Shown piece by piece: positions 46,548-55,388 of a DNA stretch of 64,000 bases. The stretch is from Candidatus Omnitrophota bacterium. Lineage in GTDB: Bacteria; Hinthialibacterota; Hinthialibacteria; Hinthialibacterales; Hinthialibacteraceae. The first letter of the stretch is position 1. Every line of letters starts with the position of its first letter. A program made the position numbers and the translations under genes. Location of the stretch: positions 1-64,000 of the forward strand of contig JABLXU010000039.1 of assembly GCA_013177805.1 (NCBI GenBank), written 5' to 3'. The notes beneath the pieces are model-generated. The model was given only the letters and a program-made list of their open reading frames with translations, ran no database searches and was not told the origin of the DNA.

Positions 46548-48584
46548 TTACGAGGGAGGCCAGCCCGACATCCCTTCACTGGGATCAGCCATGGGATTGT
46601 CAATCACCTGCTGTAACACGTTGACCACGTCGGGATCGTACGAGCGTTTCCCCAAGCGGGAGATGATCCGCATGATTTTTTCAGACGCTTCCCGGCTGGG
46701 CCGCCCTTCTCCTCCCCACCGGTGCAATAAAGTCGCGCAGGCATTGGCCACGGCGATGATCCGGGAGCCGAGAGGAATTTGGTTGCCGTGGAGCCCGTCG
46801 GGAAACCCCTCTCCGTTCCAGGCCTCATTCACGTGATACACAATGTCCCCCACTTCCTTGGGCAAGCCCAGGGATTGAACGAAGCGCAGGCTCAATTCCG
46901 CCTTTTTCTGCTGCATTTTGTGGAACGACAGTTCCTTCTGGTCCGCCCCCAAAAGTCCTGAATCATGCAGAAGCGCCGCGTACGTGATATGTTGGTACAA
47001 GGATTCGGGCAGATTCATGGCGCGGGCGATGCGCTGCGCCCACAGGCAGGTTTGCACGGTGATGCCGGGGATCCCGGGATCCTGGGTTTCGATCAGGTTG
47101 GCGATGCTTTTGAGGGCATTGACCGTGATGGTCCGTTCGCCTTCGTGCAAGCGCGCGTTTTTAATGGCCAGCACCGCCTGTTCCGAGAAGGTCATGAGAA
47201 TTTCGCGGTCGCCGGGAGTGAAATCCATTTCTTTGTCGGCCACGGTGATCACCCCTTCGACTTCTTGATCGAACATGGCCACCGCCAGGTAGGAATCCTC
47301 GTAATAGATCTCGCCGCCGCTCCGCCAGGGCGGGGGGGTTTTCTCTTTTGGATGATATAAATACGGATTGTAATGTTCGGCCACCCATCCTGGCAGCCCC
47401 ACCCCCAAGGGCAAGGGCTTCTGCCCCACTTCGTTCTCCTCCAACCCCAGGCAAATCACGGGAATGAGCCGTTGGTTGGGTTGATCGTAATACATGATGG
47501 AGCATTTCCGGACTTTCAACAATTGGCGGGCCAGCTGACCGATCCGGGGCAACAGTTCCTTGGTGGTAATGGCGGGGCTGGTCATGCGGTGCACTACATG
47601 AATCGTGCTGAGGGCCTTGCGGTTTTTTTCGATCCGTTGGAGGGTCAATGCGTTGCCCAGCGCGGCGGCGCCGCTGGTGGCCAGCAGACGGATAAGATCC
47701 ATCTTCGTATCCGAAAACGGCAAAAGCCGGTCCACCAACGAGACGAAGACCCCCACAAGGTCCCTCTCCCGGTAGAAAGGCACCGCCACGCAAACCGTGT
47801 AATCCGGGGGCGTCTGGAAGCCGTGTTCGCGCAACTCTTTTTCCAACCATTGGCGCAGAGGCTCTTCCTTTGCCAGTTCCACGATCCACTCCGTGCCCGG
47901 GGGCACCTGCTCGGTGAATTGGTACCGGGTGACCTCCACGTTACGCAATTTCAAGAGGCTGGAAGGATACTGGCACACCCCGGCCGGATACAATTCCCCA
48001 TCCTGGTTGCACAGCAGAATCAAGCCGCCGGTCAGGCTGAAGGCACTGCACAGTTCGCGCAGGACCCGCTGCAGCAAATCGTCCAAGTTGACCACGGTGA
48101 TGGTTTCCGACCAGACGGTATGGACCAATTCAAGGTCGTCATGATCTTCCAGCGCTCCCGAAATTAACGATAAGTACCCATGCACCACCCGGATCACATG
48201 CGGCAACAAGCCGGATTGCGGCGCGGACACGTGGCACATACCCAGCCCGCCGATAAACCGGTTGCGGTGCCAGCAACCGGCCAAGCCTTGGCCGTACCCT
48301 TCCCCGCACTCCACAAGGCCCGCCGGACCGGAATCCGCGCCGGGCGGGACAATCACATAGCCTTGCTCCTTCACCAATGGCAAGAAGGATTCCGCTCCCG
48401 GCCGGAGCGGGCAAAGCGTATCGTTTCCCCGAAGCGGGAACGGCCCCTGGTTCCAGGCCTCATCCACCATCCACCACCGGGCGCCCGGCAAAAGCGGACT
48501 CATTCCATGATACAAATCGAGAAGATACGGATTCTGAACAATGTCCTTGAAATGGATATGATGCGGAAATTCATATTTATTCAT
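46548..48584 (-). CDS. GAF-GAF-HD protein with degenerate HD-GYP domain
   Basis: 678 aa from the ATG at 48584, which overlaps the glnD stop by 8 nt (the earlier track start lies deep inside glnD). The unassigned N-terminal 170 residues are followed by two GAF domains (about 185-340 and 350-500) and a C-terminal HD domain. The HD pair is in LLHDSGLL, but the other c-di-GMP phosphodiesterase signatures are eroded: GYP is GFP, the HHE segment reads HVNEAWNG, VADxxDA is VANACAT, and the mid-domain MxxH motif is missing. Hydrolysis is doubtful, so sensing or binding is more likely. Translational coupling to glnD suggests a nitrogen-linked signal. Confidence 0.78.
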   Translation of the reverse strand: MNKYEFPHHIHFKDIVQNPYLLDLYHGMSPLLPGARWWMVDEAWNQGPFPLRGNDTLCPLRPGAESFLPLVKEQGYVIVPPGADSGPAGLVECGEGYGQGLAGCWHRNRFIGGLGMCHVSAPQSGLLPHVIRVVHGYLSLISGALEDHDDLELVHTVWSETITVVNLDDLLQRVLRELCSAFSLTGGLILLCNQDGELYPAGVCQYPSSLLKLRNVEVTRYQFTEQVPPGTEWIVELAKEEPLRQWLEKELREHGFQTPPDYTVCVAVPFYRERDLVGVFVSLVDRLLPFSDTKMDLIRLLATSGAAALGNALTLQRIEKNRKALSTIHVVHRMTSPAITTKELLPRIGQLARQLLKVRKCSIMYYDQPNQRLIPVICLGLEENEVGQKPLPLGVGLPGWVAEHYNPYLYHPKEKTPPPWRSGGEIYYEDSYLAVAMFDQEVEGVITVADKEMDFTPGDREILMTFSEQAVLAIKNARLHEGERTITVNALKSIANLIETQDPGIPGITVQTCLWAQRIARAMNLPESLYQHITYAALLHDSGLLGADQKELSFHKMQQKKAELSLRFVQSLGLPKEVGDIVYHVNEAWNGEGFPDGLHGNQIPLGSRIIAVANACATLLHRWGGEGRPSREASEKIMRIISRLGKRSYDPDVVNVLQQVIDNPMADPSEGMSGWPPS

Positions 48585-51216
48585 GGCTCTCCGCCGGGTT
48601 GATCCGGTCCTGCAGCGCTTGTTGAAGAGCAGATACCATGCCGGGCTCGGTAATTTTCCCACCGGCCGCATCCGCCACATAAAACACGTCGGTGACCCGG
48701 TTGCCCTCCGTGAAGATCCGCGCGAAGTGGATGTTGAAATTCATCGAAGACAACACCGACGATAGATCCACTAACAGTCCTTGCCGGTCCGCGCAGCGGA
48801 CCACGACCACCGTAAACCGGGCGGAACTGTCATTGGATATTTTGACCTGATTTTCAAAACTGCTGCGCCCGATCGCCGGCGCGCCCACCCGCCGCGGCAC
48901 GGGGGGCAATTGGCCGTCCGGAGCCAGAACCCGCTGGATCCGGTCCAGGAGCAGATTCCGGCGGCTGGCCGGGATGACCAGGTTTCCCAACGCGTCCCGG
49001 ATCACGAGATTGTTCACGACGATTCCATCCGACCGGGTATTGAGCCGAGCCTCGAAAATGCTGAAATTCTCCAGCATCACCGCCACGCAAATCCGGTTGA
49101 ACAACCCCACCCGGTCCCGGCATGCCAGTACTATCTCCCAACCACCTGGGTTTTCATAGGGTACAAAACGGGTCACCGGCTGCGTTCCGTCAAACGCTTG
49201 GACCGCTTCCAGGTGTTCCCGGATTTTTTCCGGCGTTTGGTACAACAGATAACTCGGCGGCAAACGGCTCAAATGCTCCTCGATGACCTCCGCGCTGAAA
49301 TACGGCTTCAGCGATTCGGTGATGATCTCTTTCCGGGAAAGCACCTGGATTTGCTGCTGCTCCCGCGCCGGGACCTCGCTGAGGAAAATATCCCGCGAGG
49401 CCAGATACAGCTGCCACAGCAGGTTATTCTTCCATTCGGTCATGGCCTCCGGCGACACCGAGCGCATGTCCACATAAGTCATGAGGTACATCATGTCCAA
49501 ATCGCCCTGTTCCTCAAAGGTGTCGGTGAAATCCGCCGCCACCTGCGGATCGGACAGGTCCCGGTGCTGGGCGGTATGGCTCATGGCCAGATGATGCTGG
49601 ACCAGAAAGATCAGTTTGCCTCGCTTCTCATCGGAAAGCCGCAAACGCCGGGCGATCTCGTCCACCAACCGCGCCCCGGTGAGGGCATGCGGCCCGCTGT
49701 CTTTCCCTTTGCCGATGTCATGAAACAGGACGGCCAGCCGCAGCACATCGCGGTGGGCGCACTCCTGCCAGATAGAGTACCGTTCCGCCGCGTAATGCAT
49801 GGGATCCGCGCGCAGATTTTCCAGGTGATACAGGCACAGCCAGGAATGCTCGTCCACGGTGTAGCGGTGCACCAGGTCGTATCGGACCAGCGACGCGATG
49901 CCCCGCCATTCCGGGATGAGCCGCTCCAACAACCCTGTCTGGCGCATTTCCTGCACCGCCTTGTCGATCGGGACGGGAAGCGCGAAAAATTCCCGCAACA
50001 AGGCCGCGTGATGCTTGTCATGCAAAAAAGCCTGATCCACCAATTCCAGGTTATCCTGAATGGCCACGGCCGTTTCGGGGGCCAGTTGGGCCTGGTGCCG
50101 CGCCGCGAGGATGAAGGTCTGGAGAATCCGCCGGGGATCGTGCTCGTAGAAATGCAGGTCCGGCGGGATGCCGAGGAGGCGTCCGCGCAAGGTGAAGCCA
50201 TCCGGAAGGTTTTTGCGGGGCCGCAGACGCATGGCGCGCCAAAAAGGGCGCGGCGCGCAGGCGGTGATCATCGTCTCGGCAAACTCGCAGATCGTCAGCG
50301 CGTGGCGGTAATAATCCCGCATCATGGTCTCTTCCGCCAACCTCCCGGGCAGATCCTGATAGCCCAAGCGGCGCGAGATGTCCAACTGCAAGGGAAGCGC
50401 GAGCACGTCCTGCTCTTTGCGGGTGAAAAAGTGGAGGTCGTTCCGCAAACGCCACAAAAAGGCCACCGCCTCATCCACCTGGGTCATGGTTTGATGGTCG
50501 ATCAGGTTGCAGCGGCGCAGATGCAGCAGGTTCAGGGTGCGGCCTTGGCAGAGAGAACCGATCCACAATCCGAAATGAAAATCCCTCAATCCGCCGGGGC
50601 TTTCCTTCACATGGGGTTCGGTGATGTTGATGGTCACCCCCTGGCGGGCCAGCCGCTCTTCCCGCTCCTGGGTTTTGACCCGGATGAGCTCCTTGCGGTT
50701 ACGCTGAAGGATACGCCAAAGATCGTGCTTGAATTCCTCGAACAAATGCCAATCACCTGCCAGGAACCGGCTTTCGGCCATGGCGGTTTGGCTGTGATTG
50801 TCGAGATGGGAAATATCCAATGCTTGTTTAAAACTGCGGCACGCATGCCCGACTTTGAATCCCAAGTCGAAAAGGCACCGGAAGACGGATTTGACCAATT
50901 CTTCTTCCTCGCCGCGCAGGGGGGCGTTGTGCAAAAACAAGAGGTCCACATCCGAGAAAGGATGCATCTGCCGCCGGCCGTATCCTCCCTGGGCCAACAA
51001 CAGCATGTGCCGGGGCAATTCGTCCTGCCGCAAGATCCGCAGAAGGCGGTCGAGCAGCAACTGCAAAACAAGATTGTCCGTGATTTCAGTCATCTCACGG
51101 ACGAGAATCCGGGAATCTTCTCCGGCCTCGTGACGGGCTTCAATGGTCCGGAAATCACTTTGATAGTGAGCAAAAATTGGCGCGATTTCCGAAAAAGCGG
51201 GATGGGTCAGGTCCAT
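48577..51216 (-). CDS. glnD: PII uridylyltransferase / uridylyl-removing enzyme
   Basis: 879 aa, normal length. Nucleotidyltransferase motif GGYGRRQMHPFSDVDLLFL (about 90-108). A GlnD-type linker region (EPHVKESPGGLRDFH). HD domain with LAVLFHDIGKGK and DEHSWLCLYHLE (uridylyl removal). Two ACT domains at the C-terminus (EIVLACRDRVGLFNRIC and TVVVVRCADRQGLLVDLSSVL), which sense glutamine. It should uridylylate PII (GlnB/GlnK, not in the window) when nitrogen is short. Together with gdhA and an NrpR-like regulator 12 kb away it marks a nitrogen-control theme. The large antisense ORF in the track (48781-51315) is a shadow. Confidence 0.95.
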   Translation of the reverse strand: MDLTHPAFSEIAPIFAHYQSDFRTIEARHEAGEDSRILVREMTEITDNLVLQLLLDRLLRILRQDELPRHMLLLAQGGYGRRQMHPFSDVDLLFLHNAPLRGEEEELVKSVFRCLFDLGFKVGHACRSFKQALDISHLDNHSQTAMAESRFLAGDWHLFEEFKHDLWRILQRNRKELIRVKTQEREERLARQGVTINITEPHVKESPGGLRDFHFGLWIGSLCQGRTLNLLHLRRCNLIDHQTMTQVDEAVAFLWRLRNDLHFFTRKEQDVLALPLQLDISRRLGYQDLPGRLAEETMMRDYYRHALTICEFAETMITACAPRPFWRAMRLRPRKNLPDGFTLRGRLLGIPPDLHFYEHDPRRILQTFILAARHQAQLAPETAVAIQDNLELVDQAFLHDKHHAALLREFFALPVPIDKAVQEMRQTGLLERLIPEWRGIASLVRYDLVHRYTVDEHSWLCLYHLENLRADPMHYAAERYSIWQECAHRDVLRLAVLFHDIGKGKDSGPHALTGARLVDEIARRLRLSDEKRGKLIFLVQHHLAMSHTAQHRDLSDPQVAADFTDTFEEQGDLDMMYLMTYVDMRSVSPEAMTEWKNNLLWQLYLASRDIFLSEVPAREQQQIQVLSRKEIITESLKPYFSAEVIEEHLSRLPPSYLLYQTPEKIREHLEAVQAFDGTQPVTRFVPYENPGGWEIVLACRDRVGLFNRICVAVMLENFSIFEARLNTRSDGIVVNNLVIRDALGNLVIPASRRNLLLDRIQRVLAPDGQLPPVPRRVGAPAIGRSSFENQVKISNDSSARFTVVVVRCADRQGLLVDLSSVLSSMNFNIHFARIFTEGNRVTDVFYVADAAGGKITEPGMVSALQQALQDRINPAESHE

Positions 51217-51341
51217 ATTCGTGGGAACACGCCACCCAGGTGGGATAGTGATCGCCTACATCCTATGAGCCCGGCGGGATTGGGTCAAGACTTTTTCAAG
51301 AGGAGGCAGCACTAAAAAATCAGGGAGGGCCGGGAGCATCC

Positions 51342-51689
51342 TCAGTCTACTACAACTTTGACAAGTTCCAAACCATGGGATTCATCCACCCCTTCTCCGT
51401 AGCCGCACTCCCCGCAAACCGCCAGATGCCCGATCATGTCATCCGCCGAGACCGTTTGCCGGCAGCCGCAGGAAGGGCAAGTCCATTCGACCGTGTATTC
51501 CTCGATGATCAGTTGCGCGCTTGCCAGAGGAGTCCCCGGTGTCAGCATGGCATAAGCCTGGCGCAAGGCTTCCTCTGAAAACGTGCTGCCCCGCCGCAGG
51601 TGAACCAATTTCACCTGATCCACCCCCTGCTCCCGCATCGCGGCCAGGATTTGGTTCACGATCTGCTCGACAATCGAATATTCATGCAT
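51342..51689 (-). CDS. hypA: Hydrogenase nickel incorporation protein HypA
   Basis: 115 aa. Begins MHEYSIVEQIV; His2 of the conserved MHE is the nickel ligand. The zinc site is CPSCG and CGECG (about residues 71-74 and 93-96). The length is standard. HypA with HypB inserts Ni into the hydrogenase large subunit. It overlaps the maturation protease gene by 8 nt and follows the mvh operon on the same strand. hypB and hypCDEF are not in the window. Confidence 0.93.
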   Translation of the reverse strand: MHEYSIVEQIVNQILAAMREQGVDQVKLVHLRRGSTFSEEALRQAYAMLTPGTPLASAQLIIEEYTVEWTCPSCGCRQTVSADDMIGHLAVCGECGYGEGVDESHGLELVKVVVD

Positions 51690-52164
51690 GAGTCCCGCCC
51701 GCCTTCCATTCCCGCAATTGCCGCTCCACCCGGTCCACCAGCGCGGGGATTGCCTGCCGCACCGCGCCGCTCATCTCGCCGCCAACCGTGTAGGGATCGG
51801 CCACTTCCATGGCGAATATCTTGATTTCCTCTGGGATCGTCAATTCCAATTCCTTCGCCAGAACCAAGATCTCGGGCAAGCCGGCATAGTGCGGCGAAGG
51901 AGCTAGCACCGGCCCCAAGGCGGCGGGATCCAACTCGAGGACAGTCCCCGGCGGGTGTTGACCAGTCCGGATGGCATCCAGGATGATTGCCTGTTTGTAA
52001 TCCATAAGATAATCCAGCAGGGCGATCCCCGAAACCGCGCATTCCACCGCGTCCACGCAATCGCCCCATTGTTCCCGGATCGCGCGCACGGCCAGCACCC
52101 CCGCGGCGTCATCCGCCAGGATGTCGTTGCCCAATCCCAACACCAAGGGTTTCATGGTCACCAT
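51682..52164 (-). CDS. NiFe hydrogenase maturation endopeptidase (HycI/HyaD family)
   Basis: 160 aa. LVLGLGNDILADDAAGV contains the GxGNxLxxDD motif with the first metal-binding acid. ILDAIRTG gives the second and SPHYAGLPEIL the His. The enzyme trims the C-terminal tail of the NiFe large subunit after nickel is inserted. The substrate is presumably the MvhA next door, whose tail after DPCHGCATH is about 26 residues. The ATG at 52164 and the one at 52155 are both possible; neither has a good ribosome-binding site. It overlaps hypA by 8 nt. A 256-bp gap filled with palindromic repeats separates it from mvhA. Confidence 0.92.
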   Translation of the reverse strand: MVTMKPLVLGLGNDILADDAAGVLAVRAIREQWGDCVDAVECAVSGIALLDYLMDYKQAIILDAIRTGQHPPGTVLELDPAALGPVLAPSPHYAGLPEILVLAKELELTIPEEIKIFAMEVADPYTVGGEMSGAVRQAIPALVDRVERQLREWKAGGTHA

Positions 52165-52239
52165 GGAAGGCCGTAATGAGAAACCTAAAACACGGTCCCC
52201 GCTTTAATGGGATAACATACCCGGAAACGCTCCGGGATA

Positions 52240-52265
52240 TCATCCCCGCGAAAGCGGGGATCCAG
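52240..52265. repeat. Intergenic REP-like palindrome
   Basis: TCATCCCCGCGAAAGCGGGG followed by ATCCAG: an 8-bp stem (ATCCCCGC/GCGGGGAT) with a GAAA tetraloop. This resembles a palindromic intergenic sequence that occurs in many bacterial genomes. It sits between mvhA and the maturation protease, 80 nt before the second palindrome. Confidence 0.75.
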
Positions 52266-52331
52266 CAGAGGACGATATCTTTCCCCGGTTTTCAGGGAAA
52301 CCCGGTAAGGCAATCCCCCGATAGCCAGCCT

Positions 52332-52368
52332 TTCCCTCACCCTGACCCTCTCCCCGAGGGTGAGGGAA
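52332..52368. repeat. Intergenic palindrome, CCCTCACC type
   Basis: TTCCCTCACCCT (52332-52343) is the exact complement of AGGGTGAGGGAA (52357-52368), with a 13-nt loop (GACCCTCTCCCCG): a perfect 12-bp stem. Degenerate relatives occur at 15779-15812, about 18190 and possibly 33915 and 25780-25895. As RNA it may act as a processing or transcript-stability element between mvhA and the maturation genes. Confidence 0.75.
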
Positions 52369-52420
52369 TCAAGTTGCTGGGGGCAAGGAAGTGAAGAATA
52401 GAGGAAATGGACCGGCGCCC

Positions 52421-53884
52421 TCAACCGCGGCGGATTTCCCGCAGGACGTGGCGCTGGTGGTTGTACACCGTCACCAGCAAGGGCATCTGGCCCGGCAACG
52501 AATGGGTGGCGCAGCCGTGGCAAGGGTCGTACGCCCGGAAGGCCATCTCGACCATGTTCAGTATGCCATCGTCCACTTGCCCGTTACGGATCATGCCTTT
52601 GGCCGCCTTATCCACCGACATGGCGATGCGGGCGGCGTTGTTCTGCGTGGCGACGATCAGATTGGCCATGGTAATTAGGCCTTTCTCGTCGGTTTTGTAA
52701 TGATGAAACAAGGTGCCCCGTGGCGCTTCCACCACCCCGATGCCCTCCTCGGGCGTCTCTTCCGGCAGTTCCCGGACGTTCGAATCGGTGATTTCGGGAT
52801 CGGTGGCCAATTCCTTCATCCGTTCAGCGGCGTACAGCATCTCCACCAGCCGTGCCCAGTGCGTGGCCAACGTGTGATGCACCGGCTTGCCGCCGAGGGT
52901 TTGGAAATACTGCTCGTAGGCTTCCTGCGCCAGCGGCGTCGCCATGCCGTCCGCGGCGTTCAGCCGCGCCAGGGGGGCTACCCCGAAAATGCCGCTGGCC
53001 GGGCCTTCCTCAAATCCGGTCCACCCGATCTGCTTCAAATAGCAGAACTTAATGTAACTCCAAGGCTCGACATGCTCCGCCACATGGTTGAGATAATCGC
53101 GGGTATCGAATTTGACATATTCCTTCCCCTCCGGATCGACCACCCGCAACTGCCCATCGTAGAAGTTGACTTTGTTATTCTCGTCCACCAGGCCCATGTA
53201 GTATGTCCTGTGGGTATAGTGGGGAGAAGTGATGTAATCGACGTATTCCTGGTTTTTCAGAACCACCTCGTTGAACAGCCCGAGGCTCATTTTGCCGAAT
53301 TCCACCGCCTCATCGGCCGCCTGGATGAAATCCGCCTGTTCTTCTTTCTTCATTCCCCGGGCGACGCCGCCGGGCAATCCCATGACGGGATGAATCGCCT
53401 TGCCGCCCAGGAGCGCCATCAAGTGGCGGAGTTTTTTACGCATACCGATGACTTTCTTTCCGGCTTCGACTCCCACTTTGCCGATCACGCCCACGATGTT
53501 CCGTTCCGCCTTGGGAGCCTTGGGGCCCACGACAAAATCGGGACCGCCCAGGAAATAAAAGTGCAACGCGTGATCTTCGACGGTGAACATCGAGTAAAAG
53601 AGCTCGCGCAGTTTCCGGGCCGCGGGAGGCGGCGTCACCTTGTACAGGTCATCCAGCGCCTTGGTGGCCGCCATGTGATGGGCCGTGGGACACACACCGC
53701 AGATGCGCGAGGTGATCTGGGGCATGTCCTCCGCGGGCCGCCCCTGGGCGAATTTCTCGAAACCCCGCAGCTCGGGGACCTGGAAATAGGCCCGCTCCAC
53801 GTTTCCTTCCTCGTTAAGAAAAATATCGATTTTCCCGTGTCCCTCAAGCCGGGTAATGGGATCGATAATGATTTCGCGGCTCAT
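52421..53884 (-). CDS. mvhA: NiFe hydrogenase large subunit, MvhA (group 3c-like)
   Basis: 487 aa from the ATG at 53884 (MSREIIIDPITRLEGHGKI), which is 2 nt after the mvhG stop with AAGGGGC upstream. L1 motif RICGVCPTAHH and L2 motif DPCHGCATH supply the four cysteines that hold NiFe. The roughly 26-residue tail after the L2 His is the peptide removed by the maturation protease. The sequence type and the partners (MvhD, HdrABC) indicate the methyl-viologen-reducing, Hdr-linked class. It oxidises H2 and passes electrons through MvhG and MvhD to HdrA. The long plus-strand ORF here is a shadow. Confidence 0.94.
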   Translation of the reverse strand: MSREIIIDPITRLEGHGKIDIFLNEEGNVERAYFQVPELRGFEKFAQGRPAEDMPQITSRICGVCPTAHHMAATKALDDLYKVTPPPAARKLRELFYSMFTVEDHALHFYFLGGPDFVVGPKAPKAERNIVGVIGKVGVEAGKKVIGMRKKLRHLMALLGGKAIHPVMGLPGGVARGMKKEEQADFIQAADEAVEFGKMSLGLFNEVVLKNQEYVDYITSPHYTHRTYYMGLVDENNKVNFYDGQLRVVDPEGKEYVKFDTRDYLNHVAEHVEPWSYIKFCYLKQIGWTGFEEGPASGIFGVAPLARLNAADGMATPLAQEAYEQYFQTLGGKPVHHTLATHWARLVEMLYAAERMKELATDPEITDSNVRELPEETPEEGIGVVEAPRGTLFHHYKTDEKGLITMANLIVATQNNAARIAMSVDKAAKGMIRNGQVDDGILNMVEMAFRAYDPCHGCATHSLPGQMPLLVTVYNHQRHVLREIRRG

Positions 53885-53886
53885 GA

Positions 53887-54876
53887 CTATGCCCCTTTCT
53901 TTCCATTTCCGGTCAAGGCCAAATTGCAATGCAACATCGAAGTGGGGAGGCTGTACCGGTAGAATGTCCCTTCCGGATCGACGATTTGGTCCAGGAGTTT
54001 ATCAATCTCCGCCTCCTCTTTCGCGTCCAGAATCGAGGCGAAACCCGATAACGCCTTCGCGCCGTAATCCCGTACGCGGCTGGTAGGACCCAGACAGCCC
54101 GTGCAGGGCATGTTGCCCTTGATGCAGGCCGCGTCGCAGCCGGCGCGGGTCACCGGTCCCAGGCAGAACAGGCCCTGGGCCAACAGGCACTTTTCCGGAT
54201 CAGCGATCACTTCATGAGGGCGTTTCAGCTCCTTGAGTTCCAGTTTCTCGGGCTTGGTCTCGCGCCGGTCGCATTCCTGGCATTGCGCCACGTCCGGAGC
54301 CAGCACCGATCCTTTCGGCGGCCATTGATTGGTGAGGATCGCCTCCAAGGCCCCCTTTAACAGGCGCACGGGCGGAGGGCATCCGGGCAAGTAGTAATCC
54401 ACCTCGACCACCTGGTCCAACGCTTTCGCGGTATCCTGCAGAGCCGGCAACGTGACCAGGCCTTCCGGCCGTTGGGTTTCCGGCTGGGGGATGGTCTCAT
54501 TTGGATTCTCGGTGCTGGGGCTTTCCACAAACGAATTCCAGAGGATCGCTTCCTTGGGGAAAAGGTTCCCTAATCCGGGGATCCCTCCCGTGTGCGAACA
54601 ACTGCCGAACGCGATCAACACCTTCGACTTTTGCCGCATGAGATGGGCCATTTCCTCCTCTTCCGAGGTGCGGACCGCGCCGTTGACAAAACCTACGGCC
54701 AACTCGCCATCCGCCATGGCGCGCAGATCGTCTTTCTTGAAATCCATGGCGCAGGGCCAGAAGCAGATATCCACGGCCGCGACGACATCCAGAATCGCCT
54801 CGTCCAGGTCGACGACCGCTTCCTCGCACCCGCCGCACGAGGCCATCCAATTAAAGCCGACTTTGGGCTTGCTCAT
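53887..54876 (-). CDS. mvhG: NiFe hydrogenase small subunit, MvhG
   Basis: 329 aa from the ATG at 54876 (MSKPKVGFNWMASCGGCEE) with GGAGGAAA upstream; the 96 additional track residues overlap mvhD and are not real. CxxC (SCGGC), the Cys in FGSCSHTGG and the Cys in LPGCPPP bind the proximal 4Fe-4S cluster. The C-terminal cysteine-rich part (CQECD, then CLLAQGLFCLGPVTRAGCDAAC and CTGC) holds the other clusters. It relays electrons from MvhA toward MvhD. There is no twin-arginine signal, so it is cytoplasmic. Confidence 0.93.
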   Translation of the reverse strand: MSKPKVGFNWMASCGGCEEAVVDLDEAILDVVAAVDICFWPCAMDFKKDDLRAMADGELAVGFVNGAVRTSEEEEMAHLMRQKSKVLIAFGSCSHTGGIPGLGNLFPKEAILWNSFVESPSTENPNETIPQPETQRPEGLVTLPALQDTAKALDQVVEVDYYLPGCPPPVRLLKGALEAILTNQWPPKGSVLAPDVAQCQECDRRETKPEKLELKELKRPHEVIADPEKCLLAQGLFCLGPVTRAGCDAACIKGNMPCTGCLGPTSRVRDYGAKALSGFASILDAKEEAEIDKLLDQIVDPEGTFYRYSLPTSMLHCNLALTGNGKKGA

Positions 54877-54878
54877 GA

Positions 54879-55388
54879 TCAGTTTCCTCCCTGGCCGGCG
54901 GCCACCAGTTCCGGCGTTTGCTGTCCATTTCCATGCGTCTCCGGATGGGGGAGGGGAAACAGGCGCAAGGGCCCCAGTTTCCGGACCTGCTCGGTCATTT
55001 CGTTGACGACGCGCTGCACTTTGTCCCCCTCGGAGGCGGCGATCCATTCCAGGCGGACCCGCTCTTCCTCGATACCCATGCGCTTCAAGAACCGTTTCAA
55101 GAGTTTGAACCGGCGCAGCGCCTTGTAATTGCCTTCCAGATAATGGCAATCCCCGGGATGGCACCCGCCGATCAGCACCCCGTCGGCTCCTTCACGCAAG
55201 GCCGCCAGGATGAATTGCGGATCGATGCGGCCTGAACACATCACGCGGATCACGCGGACATTGGGCGCGTAGAGGAGGCGGGATATCCCCGTCAGGTCCG
55301 CGGCCGTGTAGGTGCACCAGTTGCAGAAGAAGGCCACGATTCTGGGTTCAAATGTCTGGTTGGATGCGGATTCCAGTCGATTAGACAT
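54879..55388 (-). CDS. mvhD: Hydrogenase iron-sulfur subunit MvhD
   Basis: 169 aa. The MvhD/FlpD signature is complete: FFCNWCTYTAADLTGISR, NVRVIRVMCSGRIDPQFI and GADGVLIGGCHPGDCHYLEGN, whose cysteines bind a 2Fe-2S cluster. It is the electron link between the hydrogenase (MvhAG) and HdrA. It overlaps hdrA by 8 nt and is 2 nt from mvhG. The C-terminal 30 residues are Pro/Gly-rich and unmatched. Confidence 0.93.
   Translation of the reverse strand: MSNRLESASNQTFEPRIVAFFCNWCTYTAADLTGISRLLYAPNVRVIRVMCSGRIDPQFILAALREGADGVLIGGCHPGDCHYLEGNYKALRRFKLLKRFLKRMGIEEERVRLEWIAASEGDKVQRVVNEMTEQVRKLGPLRLFPLPHPETHGNGQQTPELVAAGQGGN

Noticed and set aside
48781-51315. 844-aa plus-strand ORF
   Set aside because: Exactly antisense to glnD, composition rich in His, Gln, Arg and Pro as expected for a GC-rich shadow frame, with no domains.
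52700-53962. 420-aa plus-strand ORF
   Set aside because: Antisense shadow of mvhA; the mvhA motifs on the other strand are unambiguous.
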